From NCBI RefSeq assembly GCF_001625215.2, contig NC_030387.2, positions 7,220,501 through 7,284,500 on the forward strand: a DNA stretch of 64,000 nucleotides, given 5' to 3'. The position numbers and the translations under genes were made by a program. How positions within the stretch are numbered: the stretch's first letter is position 1; every line of letters starts with the position of its first letter. The notes below the pieces were generated by a model. The model had not been told where the DNA came from and did not search any database. It was given only the letters and a program-made list of their open reading frames with translations. Below, one piece after another: positions 24,302-35,504 of this stretch. The DNA is from Daucus carota subsp. sativus. Its lineage: Eukaryota > Streptophyta > Magnoliopsida > Apiales > Apiaceae.

Positions 24302-25436
24302 AGCTGAGTAGTTGTATATATAAAAAGTGGGATGGATGCATCAGCTGTAAATTATTGAGTTGTTGTTTTATCATTAATGACATGAGTCTGTTGTTGCCAA
24401 TGATCAAAATGAAGACTGCACTGGTTGTAAAAGACCTCTCCATGTGGATTTAAAATAAATTGCAAGAGAACAAAATGATAGTAAGGGGGTTAAATGCCAG
24501 TTTATTCGATTATTTTGTTATATATGCAAAGTTAACATGTGTGCTCTTCTGGATCGCATAAAGAAGAGAAAATAGTAATTACTTGTAACTGATCTGGATT
24601 ATGGCCCTCAGTCACGAAAGCAAGCCTGAGCTGATGCCATTTATAGGACTATTAACCACAAGTGAGACGTTGAGATATTTCGGTTTAAAACCCAATATTT
24701 TTGCTGCATTTTCAAGTCTACTCTTCAATTTGTGATATCAGAAAGATTCCCAAGTTATTTCTTGGTATTGCCCAGTATGCTGTTCCTTGTAAAGGCAGCA
24801 TAGTAAGATTTCCAAGTTATTTCTTGGTAGTGCGCAAAATTACCCTTGTTATCCACAAAAAGGTTGGTGTTCTATGGTAAAGATGTACTCGCCATTGTAC
24901 TTGCCATTCCCAAGTTATTTCTTGATAGTACGTAAAATAATTCTTATTATCCACAAAAAGGTTGGTGTCCAATGGTAAAAGATGTACTCGTTTCTTATGA
25001 CGTCACAAGATCATGAGTTGGAATTCTGGCTATCACTCCCTAAAAAAACAAAATCCGGAAGTTTGAACATGCGCCTAGTTCATTTGTTCATTTAGATGAA
25101 TGTATAATCAAGTTGTGGAAATATGTAGTAATGACATGATCTACTCTGAAAAGAAAGATTAGTAATTTTGAATGAGTGTCAAGTGACAATTTGACTTGAA
25201 AGGAAGAAATTGAAATGACAAGATTGAATTTTGATACAAATATGGTGTTTATAATGTTGTATTTCCCTTTTCCAACTAAAGAATCCTCCAATAATGTACA
25301 GAGCAATAAATACTTGATATATGTTTCCAGTGGTAGAGCCATACATATAGCAATTTCAACAAGCTGAGCTCAGTGTACTTGTGTGTGTAGGTAATAAATA
25401 TATATATGCTTTTATTCATATATCTCTTTGATGCAG
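24302..25436. other. Intergenic between PILS6 and the bromodomain gene
   Basis: About 1.1 kb holding the PILS6 3'UTR, the repeats at 24747-25060, and the undetermined promoter of the bromodomain gene. No open frame has coding character. Confidence 0.5.
24747..25060 (+). repeat. Tandem repeats with SINE-like tail
   Basis: 'cccaagttatttcttggta' or close variants occur three times (about 24749, 24811, 24909). The second and third copies extend over about 80 bp, sharing 'ttatccacaaaaaggttggt' and 'ggtaaaagatgtactcg'. The last copy runs into 'aagatcatgagttggaattctg', which resembles a tRNA-type box B (GAGTTCGAATCCTGG). The array could derive from partly duplicated SINE copies. Confidence 0.5.
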
Positions 25437-25527
25437 GACATGGAATTTTGAATGCCAAGGTATGTTAACTTTCGCTTCTTCTGATACTAATTTTTAATGT
25501 CATAGGTGGATAGAGAAAAGCTCAAGG
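25437..25527 (+). promoter_or_regulatory. Possible leader with short uORF and mini-intron
   Basis: Upstream of the chosen start, ATG GAA TTT TGA (25440-25451) is a three-codon uORF that abuts a second ATG at 25452. A donor-like 'gtatgttaac' (25460) and an acceptor-like 'tactaatttttaatgtcatag' region (ending 25505) would join this ATG in frame to the main CDS, adding ten residues. The implied intron is 46 nt, below the usual plant minimum of about 60-70 nt, so splicing here is doubtful. Confidence 0.3.
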
Positions 25528-28500
25528 ATGGAAGTGAAAGGAGGAGCCTGCAGGCAGGATGCATGGCGGAATGTGGCTGCTCAACCAAGTCCACATGCCA
25601 AGGACCTCCACCAAGGCAGTAACCGAGAGGAGAATGGTCCGCCTTCCAGGACAAGAGCCAAGATTAAGAGAAAACACCGCGACACACCACTTGATGATTC
25701 TGATTCCTCCAAAACTAAACAGGTTTCCCCACATATTCATAGATTATTCTGTACTAGTATTACTGTACACTTAGAAAAGTTACAATTTCAATTCTCTCCA
25801 GGCTCTTTTAATACATGTTCCTCTGAGTTCATGATAACATCTTGTTCTGTTGGTAGCGTTCTGTAGATCCTTTTTCCCTTTTAAGACGTATGACAACAAT
25901 GTCACAGTGTGCAACTTTCTGGACTAGATGTATATATTGTCGAATTTTACAACTTAAGTCATTTATGTAAGGGAGAGGGGATATTTTAAGGCTCAATTTA
26001 TTTACTGAGCATTAAGGTATGATGACGTTGAACTTACAACTAGGCTGAAATTATGTGTGCAGGGGAAAGAAAAAACAAATCAAGAAAACCAGTCATCAGC
26101 AAGTAGAGGTGAGTCCTACATTTACCTTAAACAACGATCCAGTTTTCTACAATTTTATATGAGCTTCGAGTACCCATAGCAACACGATACATATGATCGT
26201 ATCAATGTTCAACTTATTCCAAATATCATTCCAGCCAGTAGGGTGGAAAGGCTCAAGAAACCTCAAAAAAAAAAAGACCATGAAACTTGCACAGTTTAGT
26301 TTATCTAAGCTAATGCTAAACAAACTAGCTTTTCATCCTCTTCTTTAGTTTAATTGGATTCTTATATATTTTTCCATACTATTTAATAAATACATTGTCT
26401 CTTCTGTAACTACGGAAACTTATTTATTAGGTCAACCATTTTCTGCTGAAATTTTGCCGGAAAAGCATACACTAGAACTGATTCTTGATGTGCTGCAGAG
26501 GCAAGTTTTCTCCTACTTTTTTCTCCAGTAAAGCTCAGGTGCTTACCACTAGTTAAAACATGAACATGAACTACATTTAGATGTTAAAAGAAACATCTGA
26601 ATGATGGTTTCATAATCATTCGAAATATTTGTTCTTTAATTCTATATTCTATATGATATTAGGAGAGATACATACGAAATATTTGCAGAACCAGTTGACC
26701 CTGAAAAGGTTTGTTTTTCTGTTATAAAGCTCATCAATCTTTAATATAATAGATCATCTCGGATCAAATATTAAATAGGGCAAGATGTTGTGTTTCTTCA
26801 AGGTTGGAGATTACCACAAAATCATTAAAGAACCCATGGACTTCGGCACAATGAGGGCTAAACTACATGAAGGAATGTATGCAACATTTGAACAATTTGA
26901 GGTTTGCTCCATTTCTCCAAAATTGCCTGCTTTTCTTTCTTCTCACAGTTCTGCTTACTCGAAAAACTTCATCGTGAATTCCCTTGATACCTCCTATCTG
27001 GTGAACTTGAATTGTCAATTGGTGTTACTTGAATGTGTATATTAGATAAAAGTTTAGGTATATATTTAATATATGTACAGCTATATTCTCATCACTTTGT
27101 TCTTTTTGAAAAAAATCAGCACTTTGTTAATTGGTCATATATAAAACATATAGATATCATCTTATTTGTTAGTGGTTGATGTCTATGCAGCATGATGTAT
27201 TTTTGATATCTGGGAATGCAATGTGTTATAATTCTCCAGGAACCACATATTACAGACAGGTAAGTTTACAATCAGCTCCCTCAAAATAATTGGAAATACG
27301 TATCCAGTTTATGTGTTAAGTTATCAATTCTCCTTAAACTAGAAGGTGCTAGGAGGACTTTTTAGGATTTTATATTGTATCTTATGATTTAAGCTGTGGA
27401 AAATATAGTGTCTGATAATGTACAGGGTCGTGCTATGGATGAATTAGCACAGAAGGTTTTCAATGTTCTGAAGACTGATCCTGAAAACTTTGAATCTGAA
27501 TTCTCGGGTACAAGGAGAAGATCTGGAAGGAGGTGTCAGGGCAAAACAAAGGACTGTGCCTTCAGCTCAAATGCTAGAACTAGTACAAATTTCAGAACTG
27601 GCGGTGTGACAAGTGACGTCTCCTCCAAGGAAAAACGAAGCCATTCATCAACTTCCAGGAGAAAACTGCGAGGCATCCCTTTAGCTGGTAGGACAGGAGC
27701 TCGCTGTGATCAGTATGATTCATTCTCAGGTAAGGCTCTGAGACTTTCCGAAATAGCATAACAGCAAGCACTCCTTCACTGCATGGTAGCTTTGGTAACA
27801 AATGAGTTGGTTCAACGTGTTCCAGATTCTAATAATTTCTTGCAAGAGATATAGGACTGCTAAATCCTAATCAAGTAATGTAGCTTTTTTGGGCCACTTC
27901 ACTTCATTTTCCTCATGATGCTCTCTGATGGATATATCATAAGATTCAATTATCAAATTATCACCTCAAGAATCCTATTCAATATAATTGTTTCATTTAC
28001 TCGCTATAATATCCTATCAGCAATACAAAAATAAGCTCTATTCTGAGAAATCTTGTTTAGCTCCTTCAAAATTACTGACTCTCAACATCTGAGACATTCT
28101 AATTCAGGTGCTCGAGATGATACTGGATCTCTTCTTGATATACCAGATAGGCGCAGCACATGTACTCCTGAGATGCTCTTTTCCAATACTAGTGAGTCGA
28201 GACTTGCACACTTTAATGCTGATCCCAGACCATTTCTGCTTGTAAGACACTAATCTTGTTTTTTACTTTGTTATTATATATACGCATACATCATTGCCTG
28301 ATCATGTTCTTTCGACTACCTCTAATTAGGTGGATCAGAACGATATTAGCTACAATAAAAGCTTAATGTTGTTTGTTAAAGATTTAGGACGGACAGCACA
28401 AATGGTGGCCAGACAGAAGCTAAAAGGCACTCAAAACAATGTTGGTCAGATTCAGGACGCTGCCCTGAGTGGCTGGGAAACCGACATCATGACTGATACA

Positions 28501-29508
28501 TACTCTGAAAAAAAAGTAGTTGACCTGATCCTTAAGGAAAATCACACTGTCAGAAACCCCAGATCTGACATTGTAAAAGACAAGTGGACTGATGCTGATC
28601 ATGATGGAAAAGAGAGATGCTTTAACAAAATTGGAGTGCCTCGTGATAAAATCTCCGGTCCTAACCTTAACGAGAGACCAATGGATGAGGGTAATTCAAA
28701 TGCAAGTGAAAAATCAAGTAAGAGGCGAAGGAAAAAGAACCATTGCACTAACAAACCTCTGGATCCGGGATCAGAAAGCTTTCCATCAACTTTTGGGATG
28801 GTAACTAACAAGAGTAGCAGTTCAAATAAGTGGCAATTGGCTGACAGTATGCGCACTATCAGGAAACATGCATCCAAGTCCACGGCAACATCAAATACTC
28901 AAGTGCCTCGCTTACAAGATTTAGAGAGCTGTCACTCTAAATCTAACACAAAAGACAAGACAATTACAACTGTCGGGACGACATCATCTCCATGGAGCAC
29001 AGGGCTTACAAGTTTTAGTAGCCAGTTGAGTTCCAAGTATCAAGGCACAATAAATCCAGCAGACAAAAATCACGATCCAAGTGACAAGGGAGGCGGGGTA
29101 ACAATGATCAGTAGCAGCAGTAAACCTGGAATATCAACAGGATCATCCTCCACCAGGTTCACATTTGACATTCCATTCCTACAATCACAACTGAATCAGA
29201 TGAAAGTCATGGGACAGGACAAAGACAGATCAGAAGTGCAACGAGGATTATTAACACAACCAAACTCATTATCAGCACAAGCAATTCAGAAACACGGAGT
29301 TTTGTGTGATCCAAAGGGTGGTTACATTAAGGTGCCTGTTCACTTTGCTGACCAGCCAAGCTCCTTATCAGCAGCTCAGTCATTCTTCCATATCCAGAAA
29401 GAGCCGCAGTCAGCTCTGCGTTCACTTTCGCTTGTTAACAGCGCCAGTGCTGCTACTTTTTCTACTGCTTCTGCTGCTGATGACACCAAACTCACACTTA
29501 AACTGTGA
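25528..29508 (+). CDS. Bromodomain-containing protein
   Basis: Probable nuclear chromatin reader with one acetyl-lysine-binding bromodomain. Exons: 25528-25722, 26063-26108, 26431-26500, 26663-26708, 26803-26901, 27191-27259, 27426-27729, 28108-28241 and 28330-29508, giving 713 residues. A basic, polar N-terminus (1-80; KIKRKHRD near 46-53) precedes the bromodomain (about 88-195), with AEPVDPEKVGDYHKIIKEPM, FGTMRAKLHEGMYATFEQFE and Asn166 in CYNSP as the expected acetyl-lysine anchor. The rest is long, Ser/Lys-rich and probably disordered, with KRRRKKN near residue 455 as a candidate nuclear signal and FTFDIPFLQSQLNQMK near 597-612. It ends in LTLKL, an LxLxL EAR-type motif. Intron 3 uses a GC donor. 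An ATG at 25452 would need a 46-nt intron, so the downstream ATG is preferred. Closest remembered group: plant single-bromodomain 'DNA-binding bromodomain' proteins (At5g46550-like); subfamily not proven. Confidence 0.88.
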
Positions 29509-30900
29509 CAACCTATAGCTAAGGAAGTGATCTGATATGGCTGAGATGGTCCTGTCCAAAGCTTGTTTAGTCAGAGTTGAGTTAATGTAACTACTCATTT
29601 GTAGTACATGATTGCTTTTCGTATATTGTTGTCTAATATCAAGGAAACATGGCAAGTCAGTCAGGTACTAGGATGTATACAAAATTTTCTTTTGAGTGGG
29701 CTGTAAAATCGTCAAAATCTTATTTGTATAACTCAAAATGGAGTCGAAATAAAATCAAACGAAACCCGTCGGTGGAACAAACCATATGTAAGTAGATATG
29801 ATAAATTGAATTAAATATTTAAGTATTATCTTAAAATGATTAGAATACTTATGCGAAATTTGTTGTTGTCTTTTCTCTTTAATTTTGGAATAGTTTTAAA
29901 TAAATAAGACTCTTTAAACTATCACTAATTAAAGATTATTTCATAAATTTTGCGTGGACCGTAGAATTGATTATCAATATATAAGTTCTAGAACCGAAGA
30001 TTGAGTTCAAAATAAATTCAAAAAAACAACATAAATTTATTTATTTTATTTGTTTCAACTTCATTTATTTAAATTGATGAACATCTTTTTCTGCAATAAA
30101 ATATTAAACTCGATATAAAACAAATATAATTTATTCATTCATTTATTTATTTATTGGAAAAAATTTAAAAATCTGTGCATTGTACAGGAGTATTTGTATC
30201 AATTTTATAAATAGTTTCATTCAAACTAGCTGCCGAAGACTGAACTGGAATTTATTCGGTTAATAACCGAAACCAAAATTATTATTTCGGTTATTAACGA
30301 AAACCGAAATTAATAACTGAGATTCAAATCATTGCTGGTATCTGATACGAGTACATCTTAGGCTTGTTTCCTGGAATTAAATTAAAGTTACACACCCTTT
30401 TAAAACTTCACTTGTCCAAAGTAATCATATACTGATGCTGTGAATTGTGTTTTATCTCATGGAGTGCCAATGAACACACTGTCAGCCAGCAGGTCTCATA
30501 ACATTGAATTGCTTTGTTCAGTAGTAAAACTCTAACCAGGAGGCAGATTTGTACTCATTCCGATTTCGATTAACTGAAAAAAAAAAAATCAGTTTCGGTT
30601 TGGTAAACCGAATACACACCTCTGCTTCCAACTCTGATATAGACATTTTCGGAGAGAATATTAACTTAGATGCCGTCAACCAAACGGGAAACTACCGAAA
30701 TATTTAAAATATCAAAATATCTTAGGAGTGACAAGATCGAAAGTTAGCGATAGGAGTGACAAGATCGAAGTTAGCGAGGTATTTAAAATATGTGAGGAGT
30801 GACAATTCATCTGGTCGTGTGGTTTAAAAAAAAACACAAAAAATCTAAATTGTTGAGAATTTATGATAGCTGTATAACGTACGAAGTAACTTACTCCTAC
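29509..30900. other. Intergenic with hAT-like fragments
   Basis: After the bromodomain 3'UTR the sequence is AT-rich without genes. Around 30250-30620, 'cggttaataaccgaaa', 'cggttattaacgaaaaccgaa' and 'cggtttggtaaaccgaat' are palindromic motifs typical of degraded hAT-like elements; no complete ends were found. Two near-identical copies of 'gagtgacaagatcgaa' occur at 30725-30766. Confidence 0.45.
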
Positions 30901-31555
30901 GGATGGCGCGGGCACTTCGAGGTCGGAGAGTACTATCCCCGATCCCCGAATTCAATATCAATCCCCGACCCCGCCCCGAACCCCAAACGGGGATTCTTTT
31001 CCTCCCCGATCCCCGCCCCGAATGGGGAACGGGAACCCCCACGGGGATTCGCGGAATTTTCGTTTTTAATTAAAAAACAATAATTTTATAATTTATAATA
31101 TACTTTTTAATAAAAATAAACTACTAACTCATAATATACTAATAAAATGATACTATCTCGTATTTTTAACATCAAATCATATTAAAATTGTTTTATAATA
31201 TCAATAAACGACAATTTTAAAATTATTAAATATATTATATTACAATATAATAATGTCAATCAATTAAAATTGAAGATTTTTTTTAATTTTAATAATTTTA
31301 TAAAAGGTATCTATTTTTAATAATATATTTAGTATAATATATATAAATATATTATTATTTACATATAAATGTAATATTATTTACATATATATACAATCGG
31401 GGGCGGGGAGACACAAATCCCCGACCCCCAAAATTTTTATAAATTTTTCCCCGTTCTCCGCCCCAACCCCGAAAAATTCCCCGAATCCCCGACTCGAACG
31501 GGACGGGGATCGAATCGGGTCAAGCAGGGCGGGGTGAATGCCCATCCCTACTCAC
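30901..31555. mobile_element. Element with GC-rich inverted ends and AT-rich core
   Basis: Both ends are packed with 'ccccgatccccg' and 'ccccgccccg' motifs, in opposite orientation overall, around a core (31075-31385) that is almost pure A/T. The outer ends, GGATGGCGCGGGCAC on the left and, from the right, GGGATGGGCATTCACC, are weakly inverted. The design resembles the hAT-like elements at 1.7 and 44.1 kb. A target duplication is only approximate ('tactcc'/'tactca'). Confidence 0.5.
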
Positions 31556-31639
31556 TCCCCCTCGGTTACTCACGCCTCAAACACTTGTGGTGGACTTCAT
31601 TTAATTTTTATATGACATACTCGTAAAAATATATAAAGT

Positions 31640-32330
31640 ATTCTACAAGTGATAAGAGAATTTGACTAATAAGTTACTATGAGGCTGCTTTAAACTTAAA
31701 ATAAGTGATTTATTATTTGTAGTAAAGAAAATGATTATAAATGATTAGTGAACTTAACTTATAAGTTACTAAAAGTGTTTTGATATTTGTACTTATAATC
31801 AATTGAGTATTTGGTAATTTAAATTTATAAAATTCAAATTATTAAAATACAAGAAATTTTGTTGACAAATAAAATTTATTACAAGAATAAAAATTTAAAA
31901 ATTTGATAAGAAAATACAAATTACTAAACAAACTCAAAAAAGTAGCATTTCTAACTTAAAATTTCTTGTTTCAAAAGTCACAAAAAAACATTTTTCTTCT
32001 TTTGCCAAGTAGTATGAAAGAATTAGAAAATATTAAAAGAAGCTATAAGTTCCATTGACAAACAGATCCTAAGTGGAAAATTTTATTCATATATTAACTG
32101 AGTGGCTAATAATATAAATTTATTAGTACAAATTAAATAAAATCACTACAATATAAGAAGTTTAATTAATAAATAAAACTTTTTACAAATGAAAATATTA
32201 AAAGAAGCCTAGAAAAGTTGATATTTCTAACTTTCAGTTTGTGACTTTAAAAAGAAATTACGATTTTTGTCAAACTGATAAGTAATGAGTAAGAAAAACT
32301 TTAATCGCTAAAAGAAGCCGGAAAGGCGAC
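31640..32330. repeat. AT-rich dispersed repeat block
   Basis: Contains 'aacttataagttactaaaag' and 'taatttaaatttataaaatt', which recur in reverse complement at 90-240, plus internally repeated 'aaaagaagc' and 'aataaaatt' motifs. No coding frame. It is probably one or two degraded MITEs. Confidence 0.4.
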
Positions 32331-32462
32331 ATGCGCTTAGCACCCTGCATCAAAAATATAACATCAATCTTTTGAAATAAAGGATCATCACACAAAATGA
32401 TGCTCAGGTTTTTTTTTTTTTTTTTTTTTAATTTGATCTATATATAAATACTTTAAAATATA

Positions 32463-33168
32463 TCTATACTATACTATAATAAACCAACATGAGTATAATT
32501 TGTAATTCAAGATTTTAGTTATATTTTGTGGTTTGGTACTCTCCTTTTGGTACTACAAGTTTATACATGTGGAGTATATTAGTATTATATTGTCAAACAG
32601 TTTCAAATACTAAAAACACTCATAACAATACATTATCATATAATATTTCATTAAAAAAATTTTAATGATGTTATAAATATACAATTTTGAATATTTTTTT
32701 CTAACAATAATCTTCATATAACTTTTTTAACTTTAACGTGTTCTATATCAATATAAACATGAACCATTACATAACTCTTTTCAACTCTGATATTAAAAAT
32801 TACTGTTGTCAAAAAAATCAAAATTACAAAATTACGTTGAAATTCGATTGATTAGATTACCAATTTCAAAGGTATTACACGATCGGCTATGTTTGGAAAA
32901 GATTTGAATTTTCTGATTTTTTTTATTTTTAAATCTCCGTGTACTAAATTCGGATTAAATATACTAAAATCCTAATGTATATATATATTATTCGGGTTTG
33001 TCCATTTTCAAGTAAACGGGAGAAAATATAGTCAATTGAATAATATAATTTAATTAAAATTCAATTCATTAATACTAAAATATTAATAAAATAATGTTAA
33101 AATTTAAATTATAAATAATAAATTACGAATTATATATCCGCCCGTGCTTTGTACGGGTTAAAGGCTAG
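32463..33168 (+). mobile_element. Small non-autonomous Helitron
   Basis: A 706-bp element starts with TCTATACTATACTATAATAA and ends with GGGTTAAAGGCTAG. A hairpin (CCCGT/ACGGG, 33141-33157) lies 11 bases before the terminal CTAG. It is inserted between A (32462) and T (33169), with no target duplication. All are defining features of plant Helitrons: 5' TC, 3' CTRR, sub-terminal hairpin, A|T insertion. The interior is AT-rich without Rep/helicase frames, so it depends on an autonomous partner. Confidence 0.82.
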
Positions 33169-33900
33169 TATTATGAATATGATAAGTTAAGTCGAAACAA
33201 AATGAGATACCTGCGTCAAACTTTAATTGTATGATTCATTGTTAAATAGTACTGAGTCTTGGCCAAGTGAAAAGTACATCATAATTGTTAAATATAGGAA
33301 AATATCCGTGAAGTATCTTTAAGTATCTAACCAAAGGTCCTCCCTTTGGTTAGATTTTTCTTTTTTTCTTTTATTTTTCTTTCTATTTTCTTTTGATATG
33401 TATTATTTCTTCTCTTATATCTTGTAAAATTACATTGATGCTGAGATTTTAATAATTACTAATTACTAATGTCTTTAATTATTAATAGTGAGATTTAATT
33501 ACTAATTACTAATGTCTTTAATTATTAATAGTGAGATTTTGTTTCTTTGTTTCAGGGATGAGAAGGAAATAGAGTGGATCTAGAACTTGGGACATTTTAT
33601 TTCGGACATTAAGTGTTATTGTCTAAACTTCCGGAGACATTTTCATGTCTTTCGGTTAGATAATAAGCTTTTTGGATGAAAGAAACTCCTCGGAGTAGCG
33701 GCGTTTTCTCGATACGAGCAAGTGCATTTCTGTCAAAAAAAATAAAATAAAAAAAAATGAGATACCTGCGCTATCTGGAGTTAAATAACAATAAAAATTA
33801 AAAAAAATAACAAGTTACAGTTTGATAAATAAATTTATAAACATGGCAGCACCATAATACAAAAGATAATAATTACACAGGATTGCACCTCTGTCACACT
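33169..33900. other. Intergenic with a tandem duplication
   Basis: Two copies of a 43-47-bp unit ('attactaattactaatgtc' core) lie at 33443-33489 and 33490-33532. An inverted pair 'aaccaaagg'/'cctttggtt' occurs near 33330-33354. The tract 33555-33740 is less AT-rich but has no readable domain. Confidence 0.5.
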
Positions 33901-33904
33901 CTGG

Positions 33905-33911
33905 TCTCTCT

Positions 33912-33947
<36 letters not shown>
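33905..33947 (+). repeat. CT microsatellite upstream of DUF1191 gene
   Basis: CT tract with one TT interruption, followed by a second pyrimidine-rich stretch to about 34015. It lies in the likely promoter or 5'UTR of the DUF1191 gene, upstream of its leader intron. Confidence 0.85.
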
Positions 33948-33950
<3 letters not shown>

Positions 33951-34235
33951 ATAGTTGTGGCCTCCTCTCTGGACTCTCTTTCTCTCCCTCTCTCTCCCCC
34001 CTTCCCTCCATCTTTCACTTATCTCCTCCGCAAAAACACAACTAATACTTATACCCCTTTCATCACTTCATTGTACATACATAATATACATACACACATT
34101 CTCTTAGGTCTTGTGACTACTAGTACTTTTTTTTCATTTTTTTTTGATTTGTCGGCTGCAGAAATGCTCTACTATCTCCTGCACTTTCCAGCTCATCTGG
34201 GTTTCAAGTAGCATCCTCCTTCTACATCATTTCAG

Positions 34236-34535
34236 GTAATTTTTTCTCCTTTTTTTCTACTTTTCTTGAATTATTCTTTTTAGTCCGTTGCATAAACTTT
34301 TCTTCAATTGCTTTTACTCTATAATGTTGCTTAATTTTGTCTCTTTAAGCTAACAAGAATTGGGTTTCTAAAGCTTCCAACTTTAGTCTCATTGTTATAT
34401 AGATATGTATCTAAAGTTTTCTACTTGCCCACATTGTTTTTGTGGATTTGCGTTCTTTTTCTGGATCTGGGTATTACCAAGAAAGTATAATTAGTGGTTT
34501 TTTACTTATCGTACCATACTGTGTTGATTCTTTAG
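34236..34535 (+). other. Probable 5'UTR intron of the DUF1191 gene
   Basis: A good donor (cag|gtaatttt) and acceptor (gattctttag|gagctt) bracket 300 bp whose T-rich composition is typical of plant introns. The acceptor lies 15 bp before the start codon. Leader introns in this position often raise expression in plants. The call is from splice signals only. Confidence 0.55.
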
Positions 34536-34550
34536 GAGCTTGAAGCATCA

Positions 34551-35504
34551 ATGGGGCTTCTTGTTCCGAGCCTCGAGATGCTTTCCCTGTTGTTGCTATG
34601 CTGCTTTTTTAGTTTGCCAAGACTCAGAGCTCAGTCTTCTGCTCAGGAGGCTCTAGATGTACTTATCCAAGATTATGCATATCGAGCCTTTGTTCGTCCA
34701 AGAACTGGGATACCGTTTGATGGAATCCCTCCTTCGAATTTGTCCGGGGTTCATATTTCTGCAATGAGGCTTAGGAGTGGTAGTTTAAGGACTAGAGGTG
34801 TTGAGGGGTTTAAAGAGTTTACGATTTATCCTGGGGTTATTGAGCAGCCCTATGTTGAGAGGCTTGTTTTGGTCTATCAAAATTTGGGTAATTGGTCTGC
34901 CAGGTATTATCCTTTACCAGGTTATGTTTATTTGGCTCCAGTTTTGGGTCTTCTTGCCTACGATGCTTCAAACTTGTCAGCTAAACATTTGACAGAGTTG
35001 GATATTTTGGCATCTGGCCAACCGATATCTGTAGAGTTTTCAGATGTGAAATCAGCACCACCTGGGTCACTTCCTAAGTGTGTTTGGTTTGATTTGCATG
35101 GTGTTGTCAACTTTAGCAATGTGGTTTCAGGAAATAGATGTTCTACGGTCCGACAGGGGCATTTCTCTATTGTTGTCAAGTCCACTGCCCCTCCCCCTGC
35201 ACCAGTATCTCCTAAACCATCTACCACGCCTCCAGGACCTAAACATAAAGATAAGGAGAAAAAGAAGGACTCCAGTGTTTGGATAATAGTTGGCTCAGTG
35301 GTTGGTGGACTCTTGCTTTTGTCTTTGTTGGGAATACTGATACTATGGTTGCGGAGGTATCAACAGAAAAAGAGAATGCAAAAAATGGAAAAGGCAGCAG
35401 AGGTTGGCGAAGCATTGCATATGGCAACAGTTGGAAGTACTAAAGCACCAGCAGCAATGGTGACACGGACACAACCGACCCTTGAGACTGAATACATGCC
35501 CTGA
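34551..35504 (+). CDS. DUF1191 single-pass membrane protein
   Basis: Plant-specific family of unknown function (DUF1191, PF06697). The 317-residue product has an intronless CDS. It shows an N-terminal signal peptide (hydrophobic 9-20, likely cleavage after RLRAQ near 27-28), an extracytoplasmic domain (about 30-210) with four N-glycosylation sequons (Asn63, 114, 141, 188) and two cysteines (177, 197), a proline-rich spacer (213-230) followed by a lysine stretch, one transmembrane helix (about 243-267), and a short basic cytoplasmic tail ending in the family-like TRTQPTLETEYMP. This predicts a type I plasma-membrane protein with a small cytosolic tail. The next gene is the divergently placed NDUFA1 at 41 kb, the same neighbour pair recalled for Arabidopsis At3g08600/At3g08610. 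No biochemical role can be assigned. Confidence 0.92.
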   Translation: MGLLVPSLEMLSLLLLCCFFSLPRLRAQSSAQEALDVLIQDYAYRAFVRPRTGIPFDGIPPSNLSGVHISAMRLRSGSLRTRGVEGFKEFTIYPGVIEQPYVERLVLVYQNLGNWSARYYPLPGYVYLAPVLGLLAYDASNLSAKHLTELDILASGQPISVEFSDVKSAPPGSLPKCVWFDLHGVVNFSNVVSGNRCSTVRQGHFSIVVKSTAPPPAPVSPKPSTTPPGPKHKDKEKKKDSSVWIIVGSVVGGLLLLSLLGILILWLRRYQQKKRMQKMEKAAEVGEALHMATVGSTKAPAAMVTRTQPTLETEYMP

